A stretch of DNA of 32,626 nt from assembly GCA_026707185.1 (NCBI GenBank), contig JAPOXI010000102.1, positions 1 through 32,626 of the forward strand, read 5' to 3'. Shown here in pieces: positions 1-7,894 of this stretch. Source of the DNA: Chloroflexota bacterium (GTDB lineage Bacteria; Chloroflexota; UBA11872). The notes beneath the pieces are model-generated. The model had not been told where the DNA came from, ran no database searches, and saw only the letters and a program-made list of their open reading frames with translations. A program made the position numbers and the translations under genes. The first letter of the stretch is position 1, and each line of letters opens with the position of its first letter.

Positions 1-1
1 G

Positions 2-1786
2 CACCTGCGACGCCTCGACGGGCCTACTCCCGTCGTCCAGGTCCTTCGGGTGGTTTCGGCGTCACGATCATCGCTGCAGGGGCTGGTGCATCGGGGCCTG
101 GCGCGAATCGAGAGCCGCTGGTCGGCTTCGTACATTGTCGCCGGAACGCGGGACGAGGTTGCCTGCGCCCAGGCGACCGGCCACCAGGCCTGGCCTGAGC
201 TGGCGCAGGCCCTGGCTCGCCGGCCGCCGGGTCCGGTGGTCGTGCATGGCTTCGAGTCCGACCGTTGGCCGCTGTACGCCGGCGCCATCGACACGGTAGC
301 GACCGAGGGGCGGCAAGCCCTGGTGGTGGCGCCTGAAGCCGCGACGGCATCCGAAATGGCCGTATGGCTGTCCGCCCGGCTGAGTGAGACCGTGGCCGAC
401 GCCACCCGGGCACGCACGCCGGCGCAGCGCGTCGCGTTGTGGCGCTCGCTACGCGCCGGGGAGATTGACGTGTTGGTCGGAACGCGTGACGCGACCTACG
501 CGCCGCTGACGCGCCTGGGTCTCGTGATCGTGGACCGCGAGGAGGACGCGGGCCACAAGAACCGCGTTGCGCCCAGGTACCACGTGCCCGTCTGCGCCGC
601 CCGGTTGGCGGAACTCTTTGCCTGCCCCCTCCTGCTGGGCACCGAGACCCCGCGCGTAGCCACATTTCACACGGTGGAGTCCGGCCAGGCGCAACTGGTG
701 ACTGCTGGATCCCCGGTGCTATTGCGCCGGTCGGAGGACGAGGCCGACGGCAGCCGATTCGTGCGGCGGTCGTCGCGCGACGCCGAAATCGTGGACATGC
801 GCCGCGCGCGGACCGCGGGCCGCTATGGGGCGATCTCGCGCACGCTCTACGAGGCGTTGCGCGAGACCCTCTCCGAGCAAGGCCGCGCCGTGCTGTACGT
901 CAACCGGCGCGGCCTTGCCGCCCTGACGGTCTGCCGCACCTGCGCCCACGTCTTCGAGTGTCCGCGCTGCAGCACCGGTCTGGTCCAGCATCGGCAAACG
1001 CGGCAGAACGTCTGTCACATCTGCAACTGGCGGGGCCCGGTGCCTCGCTGGTGCCCGATCTGCGAGGGTGACCGCCTGCGCCTCTGGGGCTACGGCAGCG
1101 AAGCCGTGGCCGAGGCCGTCGCACACCTGCTGCCGCGGTCGGCGGTGGCCCGGATCGATAGCGACCGGCCGTCGCACGAGATGGACGCCGATGTGGCGGC
1201 ATTCGGCGAGGGATCGGTTCAGGTGCTGGTGGGGACCCAGCGGCTGCTGGGGTACGGACAACACCTGCGGGCCGACCTGCTCGGTATCGTGCAGGCCGAC
1301 ATCGGGCTGCAGTTTCCCGACTTCCTGGCCCCGGAGCGCGTGTTTCTGACGCTCTCGCGACTGCGGCATCTGGCCGGCGGGGGCCGGCCGGCGGCACGTA
1401 CAGTAGTACAGACGATCATGCCCAATCACCACGTCGTTCAGGCTTTGCAGACCGCCAGTTATTTCCGATTCTTCCGACCCGAGATGGAGCAGCGCCGGAG
1501 CGATGGCCTGCCCCCGTTGCGTCCGCTGATCAAGGCTTCATTCGGCCACGCCGATGAGTCACGAGCCGAAGCCGAGGCGCGGCGCGCGCGGCTGGAACTC
1601 ACGACCGTGCTGACCGCCGGCCCGCCGCTGGACCTGGACGTGCTTGGACCTGCTCCGGCCTTCATCTATCGACAACGCGGCCAGTATCAATGGCAGTTGC
1701 TGCTGCAGGGCCAGGACGCCGAGAAAGCACTCCCACTCTTTCATGGCGGCTGGACGCTGGACGCCGACCCCCTTGACTTGACATAA
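2..1786 (+). CDS. priA: Primosomal protein N' (PriA-like), 5' end outside the window, helicase motifs degenerate
   Basis: PriA recognises stalled forks and reloads the replisome. The frame is open to the left edge, so the N-terminus is missing; the GTG at 50 is internal. Numbering from that GTG, the order of PriA landmarks is preserved: GTRDATYAPL near 144-153, PRYHVPVCAARL near 175-186, YVNRRGLA, then four Cys pairs (CRTC, CPRC, CHIC, CPIC) forming the two zinc sites, then GYGSEAV and VQTIMPN. The catalytic helicase motifs are eroded. The Walker A position reads HGFESDRWPLYAG instead of the usual HGVTGSGKTEVY. The DEEH box reads DREE, SATPS reads TETPR, and the last arginine motif reads RHLAGGGRP. 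This resembles actinobacterial PriA, which is annotated as probably lacking helicase activity. It likely acts as a structural primosome factor. The stop lies 5 bases before def, so they are probably co-transcribed. Confidence 0.93.
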   Translation, partial: HLRRLDGPTPVVQVLRVVSASRSSLQGLVHRGLARIESRWSASYIVAGTRDEVACAQATGHQAWPELAQALARRPPGPVVVHGFESDRWPLYAGAIDTVATEGRQALVVAPEAATASEMAVWLSARLSETVADATRARTPAQRVALWRSLRAGEIDVLVGTRDATYAPLTRLGLVIVDREEDAGHKNRVAPRYHVPVCAARLAELFACPLLLGTETPRVATFHTVESGQAQLVTAGSPVLLRRSEDEADGSRFVRRSSRDAEIVDMRRARTAGRYGAISRTLYEALRETLSEQGRAVLYVNRRGLAALTVCRTCAHVFECPRCSTGLVQHRQTRQNVCHICNWRGPVPRWCPICEGDRLRLWGYGSEAVAEAVAHLLPRSAVARIDSDRPSHEMDADVAAFGEGSVQVLVGTQRLLGYGQHLRADLLGIVQADIGLQFPDFLAPERVFLTLSRLRHLAGGGRPAARTVVQTIMPNHHVVQALQTASYFRFFRPEMEQRRSDGLPPLRPLIKASFGHADESRAEAEARRARLELTTVLTAGPPLDLDVLGPAPAFIYRQRGQYQWQLLLQGQDAEKALPLFHGGWTLDADPLDLT

Positions 1787-1791
1787 CGCAC

Positions 1792-2292
1792 ATGGCCGTT
1801 CTCACCGTGCTTCCTGTCGACCACCCCATGCTGCGGCGCAAGGCCAGCCGCGTTCGCGGCGTATCGGCGGGCTTACGCACGTTTGTCGACGACATGTTCG
1901 ACACCATGCAGGCGCATCGCGGGGCCGGTTTGGCGGCGACGCAACTCGGCCGTCCCTGGCGAGTGATCGTGGCGGATACCGGGTCCGAACGCTTTGCTCT
2001 CGTCAACCCCGAAGTTGTGCGGTCCAGCGGTGCCGCCGTGGCCGACGAAGGTTGCCTGAGCCTCCCGAACTGGTACGGGCCGGTGGAACGTGCCACCGAC
2101 GTCACGGTGAAGGGCCTCGGCCTGGACGGAAAGCCCGTGCGCCGCCGCCTGCATGGCCTGGCCGCGCGGGTCGTCCTGCACGAGATCGACCATCTGGACG
2201 GCGTGATCTTCACCGACCGGCTGGTGGATCCCGGGAAGCTGCGCTTCGTGGACCCCCGCTCGCCTGAAGCGCAGGAACTGCGCGCGTCCTAG
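1792..2292 (+). CDS. def: Peptide deformylase
   Basis: Removes the formyl group from the N-terminal methionine of new proteins in the cytoplasm, using a metal ion. All three family motifs are present: GAGLAATQ (residues 44-51), EGCLS (86-90, Cys88 a metal ligand) and HEIDH (130-134, two His ligands and the catalytic Glu131). The length of 166 aa is normal for a bacterial type I/II enzyme. The ATG start fits the usual N-terminus, and the gene begins 5 bases after priA and ends 5 bases before fmt. The def-fmt pair is classical: Fmt adds the formyl group to initiator tRNA and Def takes it off the finished chain. Confidence 0.97.
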   Translation: MAVLTVLPVDHPMLRRKASRVRGVSAGLRTFVDDMFDTMQAHRGAGLAATQLGRPWRVIVADTGSERFALVNPEVVRSSGAAVADEGCLSLPNWYGPVERATDVTVKGLGLDGKPVRRRLHGLAARVVLHEIDHLDGVIFTDRLVDPGKLRFVDPRSPEAQELRAS

Positions 2293-2297
2293 TCGCC

Positions 2298-3251
2298 ATG
2301 CGGATCGTCTTCTTCGGCACCCCCGACTTCGCAATCCCCTCGCTGCGCAGGTTGTCGGACCGGTTTGACGTGGCGCTGGTCGTCACGCGCCCCGACCGGC
2401 CCGTGGGACGAGGTGGTCGGCTGACGCCGCCTCCGGTTGCAACCGTGGCCCGCGACCTGGATCTGGACCTGTTTCAGCCCGCGAACACCAACAAGCTGGA
2501 GACCGTCGAGGCCATTGCGTCCTATGAGCCGCACGCGGTGGTGTGCGTAGCCTACGGCCGGCTGCTGGGCACCCTGCTCCGGCGACTGGCGCCGCCCGGG
2601 ATCCTCAACGCACATCCCTCCGTGCTTCCCGCCTACCGCGGAGCTTCGCCGATTCAGGGTGCCTTGCTGGATGGCGCTGGCGAGACCGGAGTCACGCTGA
2701 TTCGGCTCGTCCGCGCGCTAGACGCCGGACCGATCGTCGCGGTCGAGCGAAGCCAGATCGATCCCGTCGAAACGGCGGCCGATCTGCACGCGCGGCTGGC
2801 CGAGCTCACGGCCGAGCTGCTGACTCGCATCCTGCCTGCCTGGGCCGCTGGCGAACTGACCGAAGACCCGCAGGACGAGTCGAAGGCCAGCCTCACGCGT
2901 CCCCTTGAGCGCGCGGACGCCGACCTGGATCTACGCCGATCCGCCATTGAGCTCTACAACCGCTGGCGGGCATTTCAGCCCTGGCCCGGCGTGCGGGTGC
3001 GTGTGGGCGAAACAATCTGCGGGCTGACGCACGTGCGCCTCTGCATGGAACAATTGGAACCCGGCCAGGTGCGACTTTCCGACGAGGCGCTACTGCTCGG
3101 CTGTGGCGACGGTTCGCTTGCGATTCGTGTCCTCCAACCGGCCGGTCGCAAGGCCATGGCGGCGGCGGCGTTTGCCCGCGGCTACGGGAGCCTGCTCAAG
3201 GTCCCGTGGGGCCGTCCCTTTCCGCAGGCAAGGCCGCCGCTCATCGAGTAA
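2298..3251 (+). CDS. fmt: Methionyl-tRNA formyltransferase
   Basis: Transfers a formyl group from 10-formyl-tetrahydrofolate to methionyl-initiator tRNA. The N-terminus MRIVFFGTPDFAIPSL is diagnostic. The catalytic residues are visible as Asn104 and His106 in ILNAHPSVLP and Asp142 in LDAGPI. The substrate loop PAYRGASPIQ follows the SVLP motif. The C-terminal third is the tRNA-binding OB-like domain. The length of 317 aa is typical. It sits 5 bases after def, consistent with one transcript. Downstream, 97 bases without a gene precede the metallopeptidase; a 5-bp stem (GCACC/GGTGC near 3270) lies there but has no T-run, so I do not call it a terminator. Confidence 0.97.
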   Translation: MRIVFFGTPDFAIPSLRRLSDRFDVALVVTRPDRPVGRGGRLTPPPVATVARDLDLDLFQPANTNKLETVEAIASYEPHAVVCVAYGRLLGTLLRRLAPPGILNAHPSVLPAYRGASPIQGALLDGAGETGVTLIRLVRALDAGPIVAVERSQIDPVETAADLHARLAELTAELLTRILPAWAAGELTEDPQDESKASLTRPLERADADLDLRRSAIELYNRWRAFQPWPGVRVRVGETICGLTHVRLCMEQLEPGQVRLSDEALLLGCGDGSLAIRVLQPAGRKAMAAAAFARGYGSLLKVPWGRPFPQARPPLIE

Positions 3252-3348
3252 CTGGAAGCTCCGCTACGGTGCCGCACCGACCCGGTGCTACCCTTAATTC
3301 CGAGACGCGTCGCCTACCGCAGCGACCGCGCAACGAGGCCCGCCAATC

Positions 3349-4074
3349 GTGTTCTTTCCCTTCTTTGACCCGCTGTATCTCCTCCTGATCGCCCCGGCCT
3401 TCATCCTGGCCATGTGGGCCCAGAACCGCGTCAAGGGCACCTACCGCAAGTACTCCCAGGTCATGTCCAGTTCGGGCATTCCGGCGCACCTGGCGGCACG
3501 GCGGCTGTTGGACGCTGTCGGCTTGTACAACGTTGAAGTCAAGCGCGTGCCGGGTGAGTTGACGGACCATTACGATCCGACCAAGAAGGTCCTGCGCCTG
3601 TCGGACGGTGTCTTCGACAGCAACTCGCTGGCGGCTGTCGCCATTGCCGCGCACGAAGCCGGCCACGCCATGCAGGACAAGCTCCGCTACCCATTCCTGG
3701 TGCTGCGGACGGCCATGGTTCCGATCACGACTTTCGGTTCCCGCTTTGGCTACTTCATGCTGATCGGCGGGTTCCTGCTGGCCATGTTCACGGGTGGCGG
3801 CGAACTGGGTCTGGCGGTGGCCTGGATCGGGTTGGCCCTGTTCAGCACGGCCTTCGTGTTCGCGCTCATCACCTTGCCGGTCGAGTTCGACGCCAGCCGT
3901 CGCGCCATCCAGATGATGGAGAGCGTCCACGTCATCAGCGGCGCCGAGCGGCTGCACGCCAAGAAAGTGCTGGACGCCGCGGCGCTCACCTACATCGCCG
4001 CCATGTTCATCGCGCTGATGCAGGTGCTCTATTTCGCGCTGCGCCTGCTCGCCCTGTCCGGCAGTCGCGACTAG
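3349..4074 (+). CDS. YugP-type membrane zinc metallopeptidase (neutral zinc metallopeptidase, PF04298 family)
   Basis: Predicted integral-membrane zinc protease of unknown substrate. The zinc motif HEAGH is at residues 102-106 (AIAAHEAGHAMQD), with a probable third ligand in LPVEFDASRRA, a segment strongly conserved in this family. An N-terminal hydrophobic segment (about 9-25) is followed by two central hydrophobic stretches (about 125-175) and one near the C-terminus (about 215-235). At 241 aa it matches the family's length. The start is GTG, chosen because the product then begins right at the first membrane helix, as in relatives. In Bacillus the equivalent slot between fmt and rlmN holds the rRNA methyltransferase rsmB; here this peptidase occupies it. 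Family assignment is firm; biological role is not known. Confidence 0.92.
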   Translation: MFFPFFDPLYLLLIAPAFILAMWAQNRVKGTYRKYSQVMSSSGIPAHLAARRLLDAVGLYNVEVKRVPGELTDHYDPTKKVLRLSDGVFDSNSLAAVAIAAHEAGHAMQDKLRYPFLVLRTAMVPITTFGSRFGYFMLIGGFLLAMFTGGGELGLAVAWIGLALFSTAFVFALITLPVEFDASRRAIQMMESVHVISGAERLHAKKVLDAAALTYIAAMFIALMQVLYFALRLLALSGSRD

Positions 4075-4089
4075 CGCACCGGCGCTCGC

Positions 4090-5154
4090 ATGAGCGGTCC
4101 TCCGGACGCCGCGCCGGGCCGTCCGCCGATCACCGGAGTTTCCGCGCCCGCGCTGCGTCAGATGCTGTCTGGCGAACCGCGGTACCGAATCGATCAGTTG
4201 CAGCGCGCGATCTACCGGGAGTCGGCCACGGAATTCGAGCAGATTCTGACATTGCCGAACCCATTGCGCGCAGCGCTCGCGCAACAGTTTCGCTACGAAT
4301 CGCTGGACTCGGTCCGCTCGGAAACGTCGTCCGACGGCACCTGCAAGACCCTGTTTCGCACCGCCGACGGCGCTCCCGTCGAGACGGTGCAGATGCCAAC
4401 CGAGCGCTCTGACGCCACGACCATCTGCCTCAGCTCGCAAGCCGGCTGCGGCATGGGTTGCACGTTTTGCGCCACCGGAGCCATGGGGCTGACCCGCAAT
4501 CTCACCGGCAGCGAAATCGTGGACCAATTCCTGCACTTCCGGCGGCGCTCCACAGCGAAACGGATGCCTGACCGGGCGGTGTTCATGGGCATGGGCGAAC
4601 CGCTGGCCAACCTGCGGGAGGTCAAGTTGGCCGTTCAACTGCTCGTCGATCCGCTGGCCGTCGGGCTCAGTCCGCGCCGTGTAACCGTGTCTACTGTGGG
4701 TCTGCCACGAGGCATCCACGCCATGGCTGCCTGGGGGCTGCCCGTAAGCCTGGCAATCTCACTCCACGCGCCTGACGACCAGGTACGAGCCGAGCTTGTG
4801 CCCGTTGCCCGCCGCTTTCCACTCGACACGCTCATGGATGCCAGTCGCCGCTACCAGCAGCAGGCGCGCCGGCGCGTGACCTACGAATACACCCTGCTCA
4901 ACGGGGTGAACGACTCGCTCGCCCAGGCCGCCGACCTTGCCCGTCTGCTACGCGGCCAGCGCTGTCACCTGAATCTGATCCCCTTCAACGCGTATCCGAG
5001 TGCGCGCTTCCGCCCGACGCCGCGGGCCGGCATACGAGCGTTTCGCGACGCACTGCGCCAGCGTGGCCTGCCAGCCACCGTTCGGCGCACCCGCGGTCGC
5101 GACATCTCGGGCGCCTGCGGACAATTGCACGCGGGGGCGCTAACCGGCGGGTAG
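4090..5154 (+). CDS. rlmN: Dual-specificity 23S rRNA/tRNA adenine C2-methyltransferase (radical SAM)
   Basis: Methylates C2 of A2503 in 23S rRNA, and A37 in some tRNAs, by a radical SAM mechanism. The [4Fe-4S]-binding triad is Cys120, Cys124 and Cys127 in QAGCGMGCTFCATG. The two mechanism cysteines are also there: Cys113 in TICLSSQ and Cys343 in DISGACGQL, the latter being the methyl-carrying residue. FMGMGEPLAN is the SAM-binding GEP motif. The length of 354 aa is usual. The ATG start lies 15 bases after the metallopeptidase stop, so it probably shares its transcript. The 129 bases between rlmN and rpe hold no gene or clear terminator. Confidence 0.97.
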   Translation: MSGPPDAAPGRPPITGVSAPALRQMLSGEPRYRIDQLQRAIYRESATEFEQILTLPNPLRAALAQQFRYESLDSVRSETSSDGTCKTLFRTADGAPVETVQMPTERSDATTICLSSQAGCGMGCTFCATGAMGLTRNLTGSEIVDQFLHFRRRSTAKRMPDRAVFMGMGEPLANLREVKLAVQLLVDPLAVGLSPRRVTVSTVGLPRGIHAMAAWGLPVSLAISLHAPDDQVRAELVPVARRFPLDTLMDASRRYQQQARRRVTYEYTLLNGVNDSLAQAADLARLLRGQRCHLNLIPFNAYPSARFRPTPRAGIRAFRDALRQRGLPATVRRTRGRDISGACGQLHAGALTGG

Positions 5155-5283
5155 TCGCGTGCGCATCTGACCCGAGCGCCCTATCTTCGGGGTGATCGAG
5201 TCCGCGACGGCGTCGCACTCAATGAAACACCGCACGGTGCGGCCATCGCCCAGGCAGCCTCCTGGGGCTTCCGGAGCGGCGCG

Positions 5284-5949
5284 GTGAGCCAGGTGCTAAT
5301 CGCTCCCTCCATCCTCTCGGCCGACTTCGCCTCGCTTGGGGACCAGGTTCGCGAGGCTGAGGCCGGCGGTGCCGACTGGATCCACGTTGACGTGATGGAC
5401 GGGCACTTCGTCCCCCAGATCAGCTACGGCGAACCCATCGTCCGCGCCCTGCGACCGGTAACGAAACTCCCGCTGGACGTTCACCTGATGATCGAGCCCG
5501 TGGATCCGCACCTGGAGGCGTTCGCGGCAGCGGGCGCCGACTCGATCACGATCCACGTGGAGGCCGCGCCCGATCCGGCCCGCTCGCTTCAGGCCATCAG
5601 GGATCTGGGCGTTCGACCCGGACTCACTCTTCGGCCCGGAACACCGGTCTGGGCCCTGTGGCCGTTCCTGGATCTAGCGGAAGTCGTGCTGGTAATGACC
5701 GTGGAACCCGGGCGCGGCGGCCAGGCCTTCATGCTGGACATGCTGCCGCGAATCGAGCAAGTGGCCGAGCGACTGAATGCCCTGCACGGTCAGCGCTGGC
5801 TCCAGGTCGACGGCGGGCTGAACTTGGAAACCATCGCACCCGCCGTGACCGCCGGGGCACGAGTCATCGTCGCCGGGTCGGCGGTCTTCGGAGCTTCGGA
5901 AGGGATCGCGGCCGCGATTGACGGCCTGCGTGGGGCGGCCGCCGGTTAG
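5284..5949 (+). CDS. rpe: Ribulose-phosphate 3-epimerase
   Basis: Interconverts ribulose-5-phosphate and xylulose-5-phosphate in the pentose phosphate pathway. It is a TIM barrel with the expected metal and catalytic residues: His34 and Asp36 in WIHVDVMDGHFVP, His67 in LDVHLMI, and Asp176 in QVDGGLN. The phosphate loop reads MTVEPGRGGQAF, where many relatives have MSVNPGFGGQ; the Asn-to-Glu and Phe-to-Arg changes are mild. It starts at GTG with GGAG about eight bases upstream. The stop codon interlocks with the stop of rpmB on the other strand (shared bases 5947-5948). Confidence 0.96.
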   Translation: MSQVLIAPSILSADFASLGDQVREAEAGGADWIHVDVMDGHFVPQISYGEPIVRALRPVTKLPLDVHLMIEPVDPHLEAFAAAGADSITIHVEAAPDPARSLQAIRDLGVRPGLTLRPGTPVWALWPFLDLAEVVLVMTVEPGRGGQAFMLDMLPRIEQVAERLNALHGQRWLQVDGGLNLETIAPAVTAGARVIVAGSAVFGASEGIAAAIDGLRGAAAG

Positions 5950-6152
5950 CCCAGGCGGTCGACCGTGCGGATACAGCGCGTACAGATCTTTACGCGCCGG
6001 TAACGCCCGTCAATCATCAGCCGTTTGCGCTGAACATTGACGGACCACATCTTTTGTTTGCGAGGCGCCTTGCGTTCCCACCGCCCCGACGCCGAGTGGC
6101 GTATGTGGCGGCCGAACTGGGGACCTGCGTCGCAAACCTCACACCGAGCCAA
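5946..6152 (-). CDS. rpmB: 50S ribosomal protein L28 (zinc-binding form)
   Basis: Large-subunit ribosomal protein. The product of 68 aa begins MARCEVCDAGP and ends KICTRCIRTVDRLG. The conserved WSVNVQRKRLMIDG block is the L28 core. Cys4/Cys7 and Cys57/Cys60 form the two CXXC pairs of the zinc-binding paralogue. The start is TTG: it is the only codon in frame giving the expected MA(R/K)C start, and a purine-rich GGAG lies about 11 bases before it. The gene is divergent from fakA, an arrangement also seen in Firmicutes (rpmB beside yloU-yloV). It is convergent with rpe. Confidence 0.94.
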   Translation of the reverse strand: MARCEVCDAGPQFGRHIRHSASGRWERKAPRKQKMWSVNVQRKRLMIDGRYRRVKICTRCIRTVDRLG

Positions 6153-6168
6153 GGGCGCACCTACTCCG

Positions 6169-6198
6169 TTGACGCAATCCTGACCACGTCCCTAAGAT
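6169..6198 (+). promoter_or_regulatory. Putative sigma-70-like promoter for the fakA operon
   Basis: TTGACG (6169-6174) and TAAGAT (6193-6198) are separated by 18 bases in the short divergent gap between rpmB and fakA. The -35 box matches five of six consensus positions and the -10 box four of six. The -10 lies 40 bases before the fakA ATG, which is a sensible leader length. No start-site data are available; this is a pattern match only. Confidence 0.45.
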
Positions 6199-6238
6199 CA
6201 AGCTTCACCATGCTAGCACCGCAAAAAGGCCGCCCGGT

Positions 6239-7879
6239 ATGACGCTGGCAGATTCCCAAACCGAGGCTTCGGACCTGCGTGACGGCCGACGCTTCATGCA
6301 CGCGATCGAGTACAGCCTGCGCTGGCTCGAAATCAACGCCGAGGCGATCGATCGCCTCAACGTCTACCCGGTCCCCGACGGCGACACCGGCACCAACATG
6401 GTGCTCACGCTACGAGCCGCGGTTCGCGAGGCAACCGAAAACCCATCCGACAACGTCGACGTGGTCGCGGCCAACCTGGCGCGCGGCGCCCTGTTGGGTG
6501 CGCGTGGAAACTCCGGCGTCATTTTGTCGCAGATCATTCGCGGTCTCGCCGACGGCCTCGACGGCCATCGCGAGTTCGGCATCTCCGAGTTCAGCATGGC
6601 CCTGGAGCGCGCCTACCAGGTTGGCTACAAGGCCGTCACGAATCCGGTGGAAGGCACCATCCTGACCGTGGCTCGCGATGCGGGCGAGGCGGCCCAGGCG
6701 GCCCAGGCGCAGGTGGAGTCGGTCGAGGAGTTGATCGCGCAGGTCGTGGATGCGACCCGCGAGTCCGTGGCCAACACGCCCAACCTGCTGGACGTGCTGG
6801 CCGAGGCCGGGGTGGTTGATGCCGGCGGCCAGGGCCTGCACGTCATCTACGAAGGTCTGCTGCGGTCCATGCGCGGCGAACCGCTGCCGGAGACGGCCGA
6901 CCTGGATCGCGCCACGGATGTCTTTGCCGCGTTCGCCGAGGCCCACCACGGCGACGAGCACGGCTTCTGTACCGAATTCGTGGTGCACGGCATCGATCTG
7001 GACGCCGATGCCATGCGAAACGAGTTCGCCAAGATGGGCGAGTCCCTGTTGGTCGTGGGCGACGACAGCCTGGTGCGCGTGCATATGCACACCGAGAAGC
7101 CTGGCGACGCCTTCAACGCGGCCATGGCCTACGGCGAGATCGATCAACTCAAAGCAGACAACATGGACCTACAGCAGGCGCGCAACTTCGAGGGAGCACT
7201 GGCCGAAACCTCCGAGCCACCACCCCCGGCCAACGGCGTGATCGCCGTTGCCAGCGGCGACGGGCTCGAAGAAGTGTTCCGCAGCCTCGGGGTGGACGTC
7301 GTCCGCGGCGGCCAGAGCATGAACCCCAGCGCCGGCGAACTGCTGGAAGCCATCGACCGCACGCCCGATGACTGGGCTGTGGTGCTCCCCAACAACTCCA
7401 ACATCTACCTGACGGCGCGCCAGGCGGCCGAGCAGTCCGACAAGAACGTGCACGTCATCGCCACGCGCACGCTGCCCCAGGGCTTTTCCGCCGCCCTGGC
7501 GTTCAACCCTGCGGACCCCTCGGAAAACAACGCCGAGGCCATGAGCGAGGCAGCCGGCGACGTGACCACGTTGGAAGTGACCCGGGCCGTGCGGGATGCG
7601 GTTCTGGATGGCAACCCCGTCGCCGAAGGCGAATACATGGGCCTGTTGGACGACAAGTTCGTCGCACGCGGCGAGATGCCCCACCCGGTCATCATGCAAA
7701 TGCTGGAACGTGTTGCGGAAGACGAACCGGAAGCCCTCACGATTTACGTGGGCCAGGCCACGACGGATTCGGCAGCCCGTGAACTCGCCACGGAGATTAG
7801 CGAGCGGTACCCGGACATGGACGTACAGACGGTGGCGGGCGGCCAGGACCACTACGACTACATCATCGCGGTTGAGTAG
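6239..7879 (+). CDS. fakA: Fatty acid kinase catalytic subunit FakA-like (DhaL domain, YloV family)
   Basis: In Firmicutes FakA phosphorylates fatty acids held by a FakB carrier, feeding exogenous acyl chains into phospholipid synthesis. The N-terminal DhaL domain (about 1-200) carries the Mg-ATP binding motif PVPDGDTGTNM, the glycine-rich ARGALLGARGNSGVILSQ and DAGGQGLHVIYEG. The middle domain includes HGFCTEFVVHG and RVHMHTEKPG, typical of YloV proteins, and the C-terminal third is the FakB-interacting region of the family. The length of 546 aa is normal. No fakB (DegV) gene is in the window. It heads a long plus-strand operon with recG, as yloV does in Bacillus. The family is certain; the substrate is inferred from characterised homologues. 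Confidence 0.9.
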   Translation: MTLADSQTEASDLRDGRRFMHAIEYSLRWLEINAEAIDRLNVYPVPDGDTGTNMVLTLRAAVREATENPSDNVDVVAANLARGALLGARGNSGVILSQIIRGLADGLDGHREFGISEFSMALERAYQVGYKAVTNPVEGTILTVARDAGEAAQAAQAQVESVEELIAQVVDATRESVANTPNLLDVLAEAGVVDAGGQGLHVIYEGLLRSMRGEPLPETADLDRATDVFAAFAEAHHGDEHGFCTEFVVHGIDLDADAMRNEFAKMGESLLVVGDDSLVRVHMHTEKPGDAFNAAMAYGEIDQLKADNMDLQQARNFEGALAETSEPPPPANGVIAVASGDGLEEVFRSLGVDVVRGGQSMNPSAGELLEAIDRTPDDWAVVLPNNSNIYLTARQAAEQSDKNVHVIATRTLPQGFSAALAFNPADPSENNAEAMSEAAGDVTTLEVTRAVRDAVLDGNPVAEGEYMGLLDDKFVARGEMPHPVIMQMLERVAEDEPEALTIYVGQATTDSAARELATEISERYPDMDVQTVAGGQDHYDYIIAVE

Positions 7880-7894
7880 CGGTCTGTTGCGCGG

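Noticed and set aside
3241..4719. 492-residue open frame antisense to the metallopeptidase and rlmN
   Set aside because: His/Arg/Gln-rich, low-complexity translation typical of the opposite strand of GC-rich genes, and it opposes two well-identified genes.
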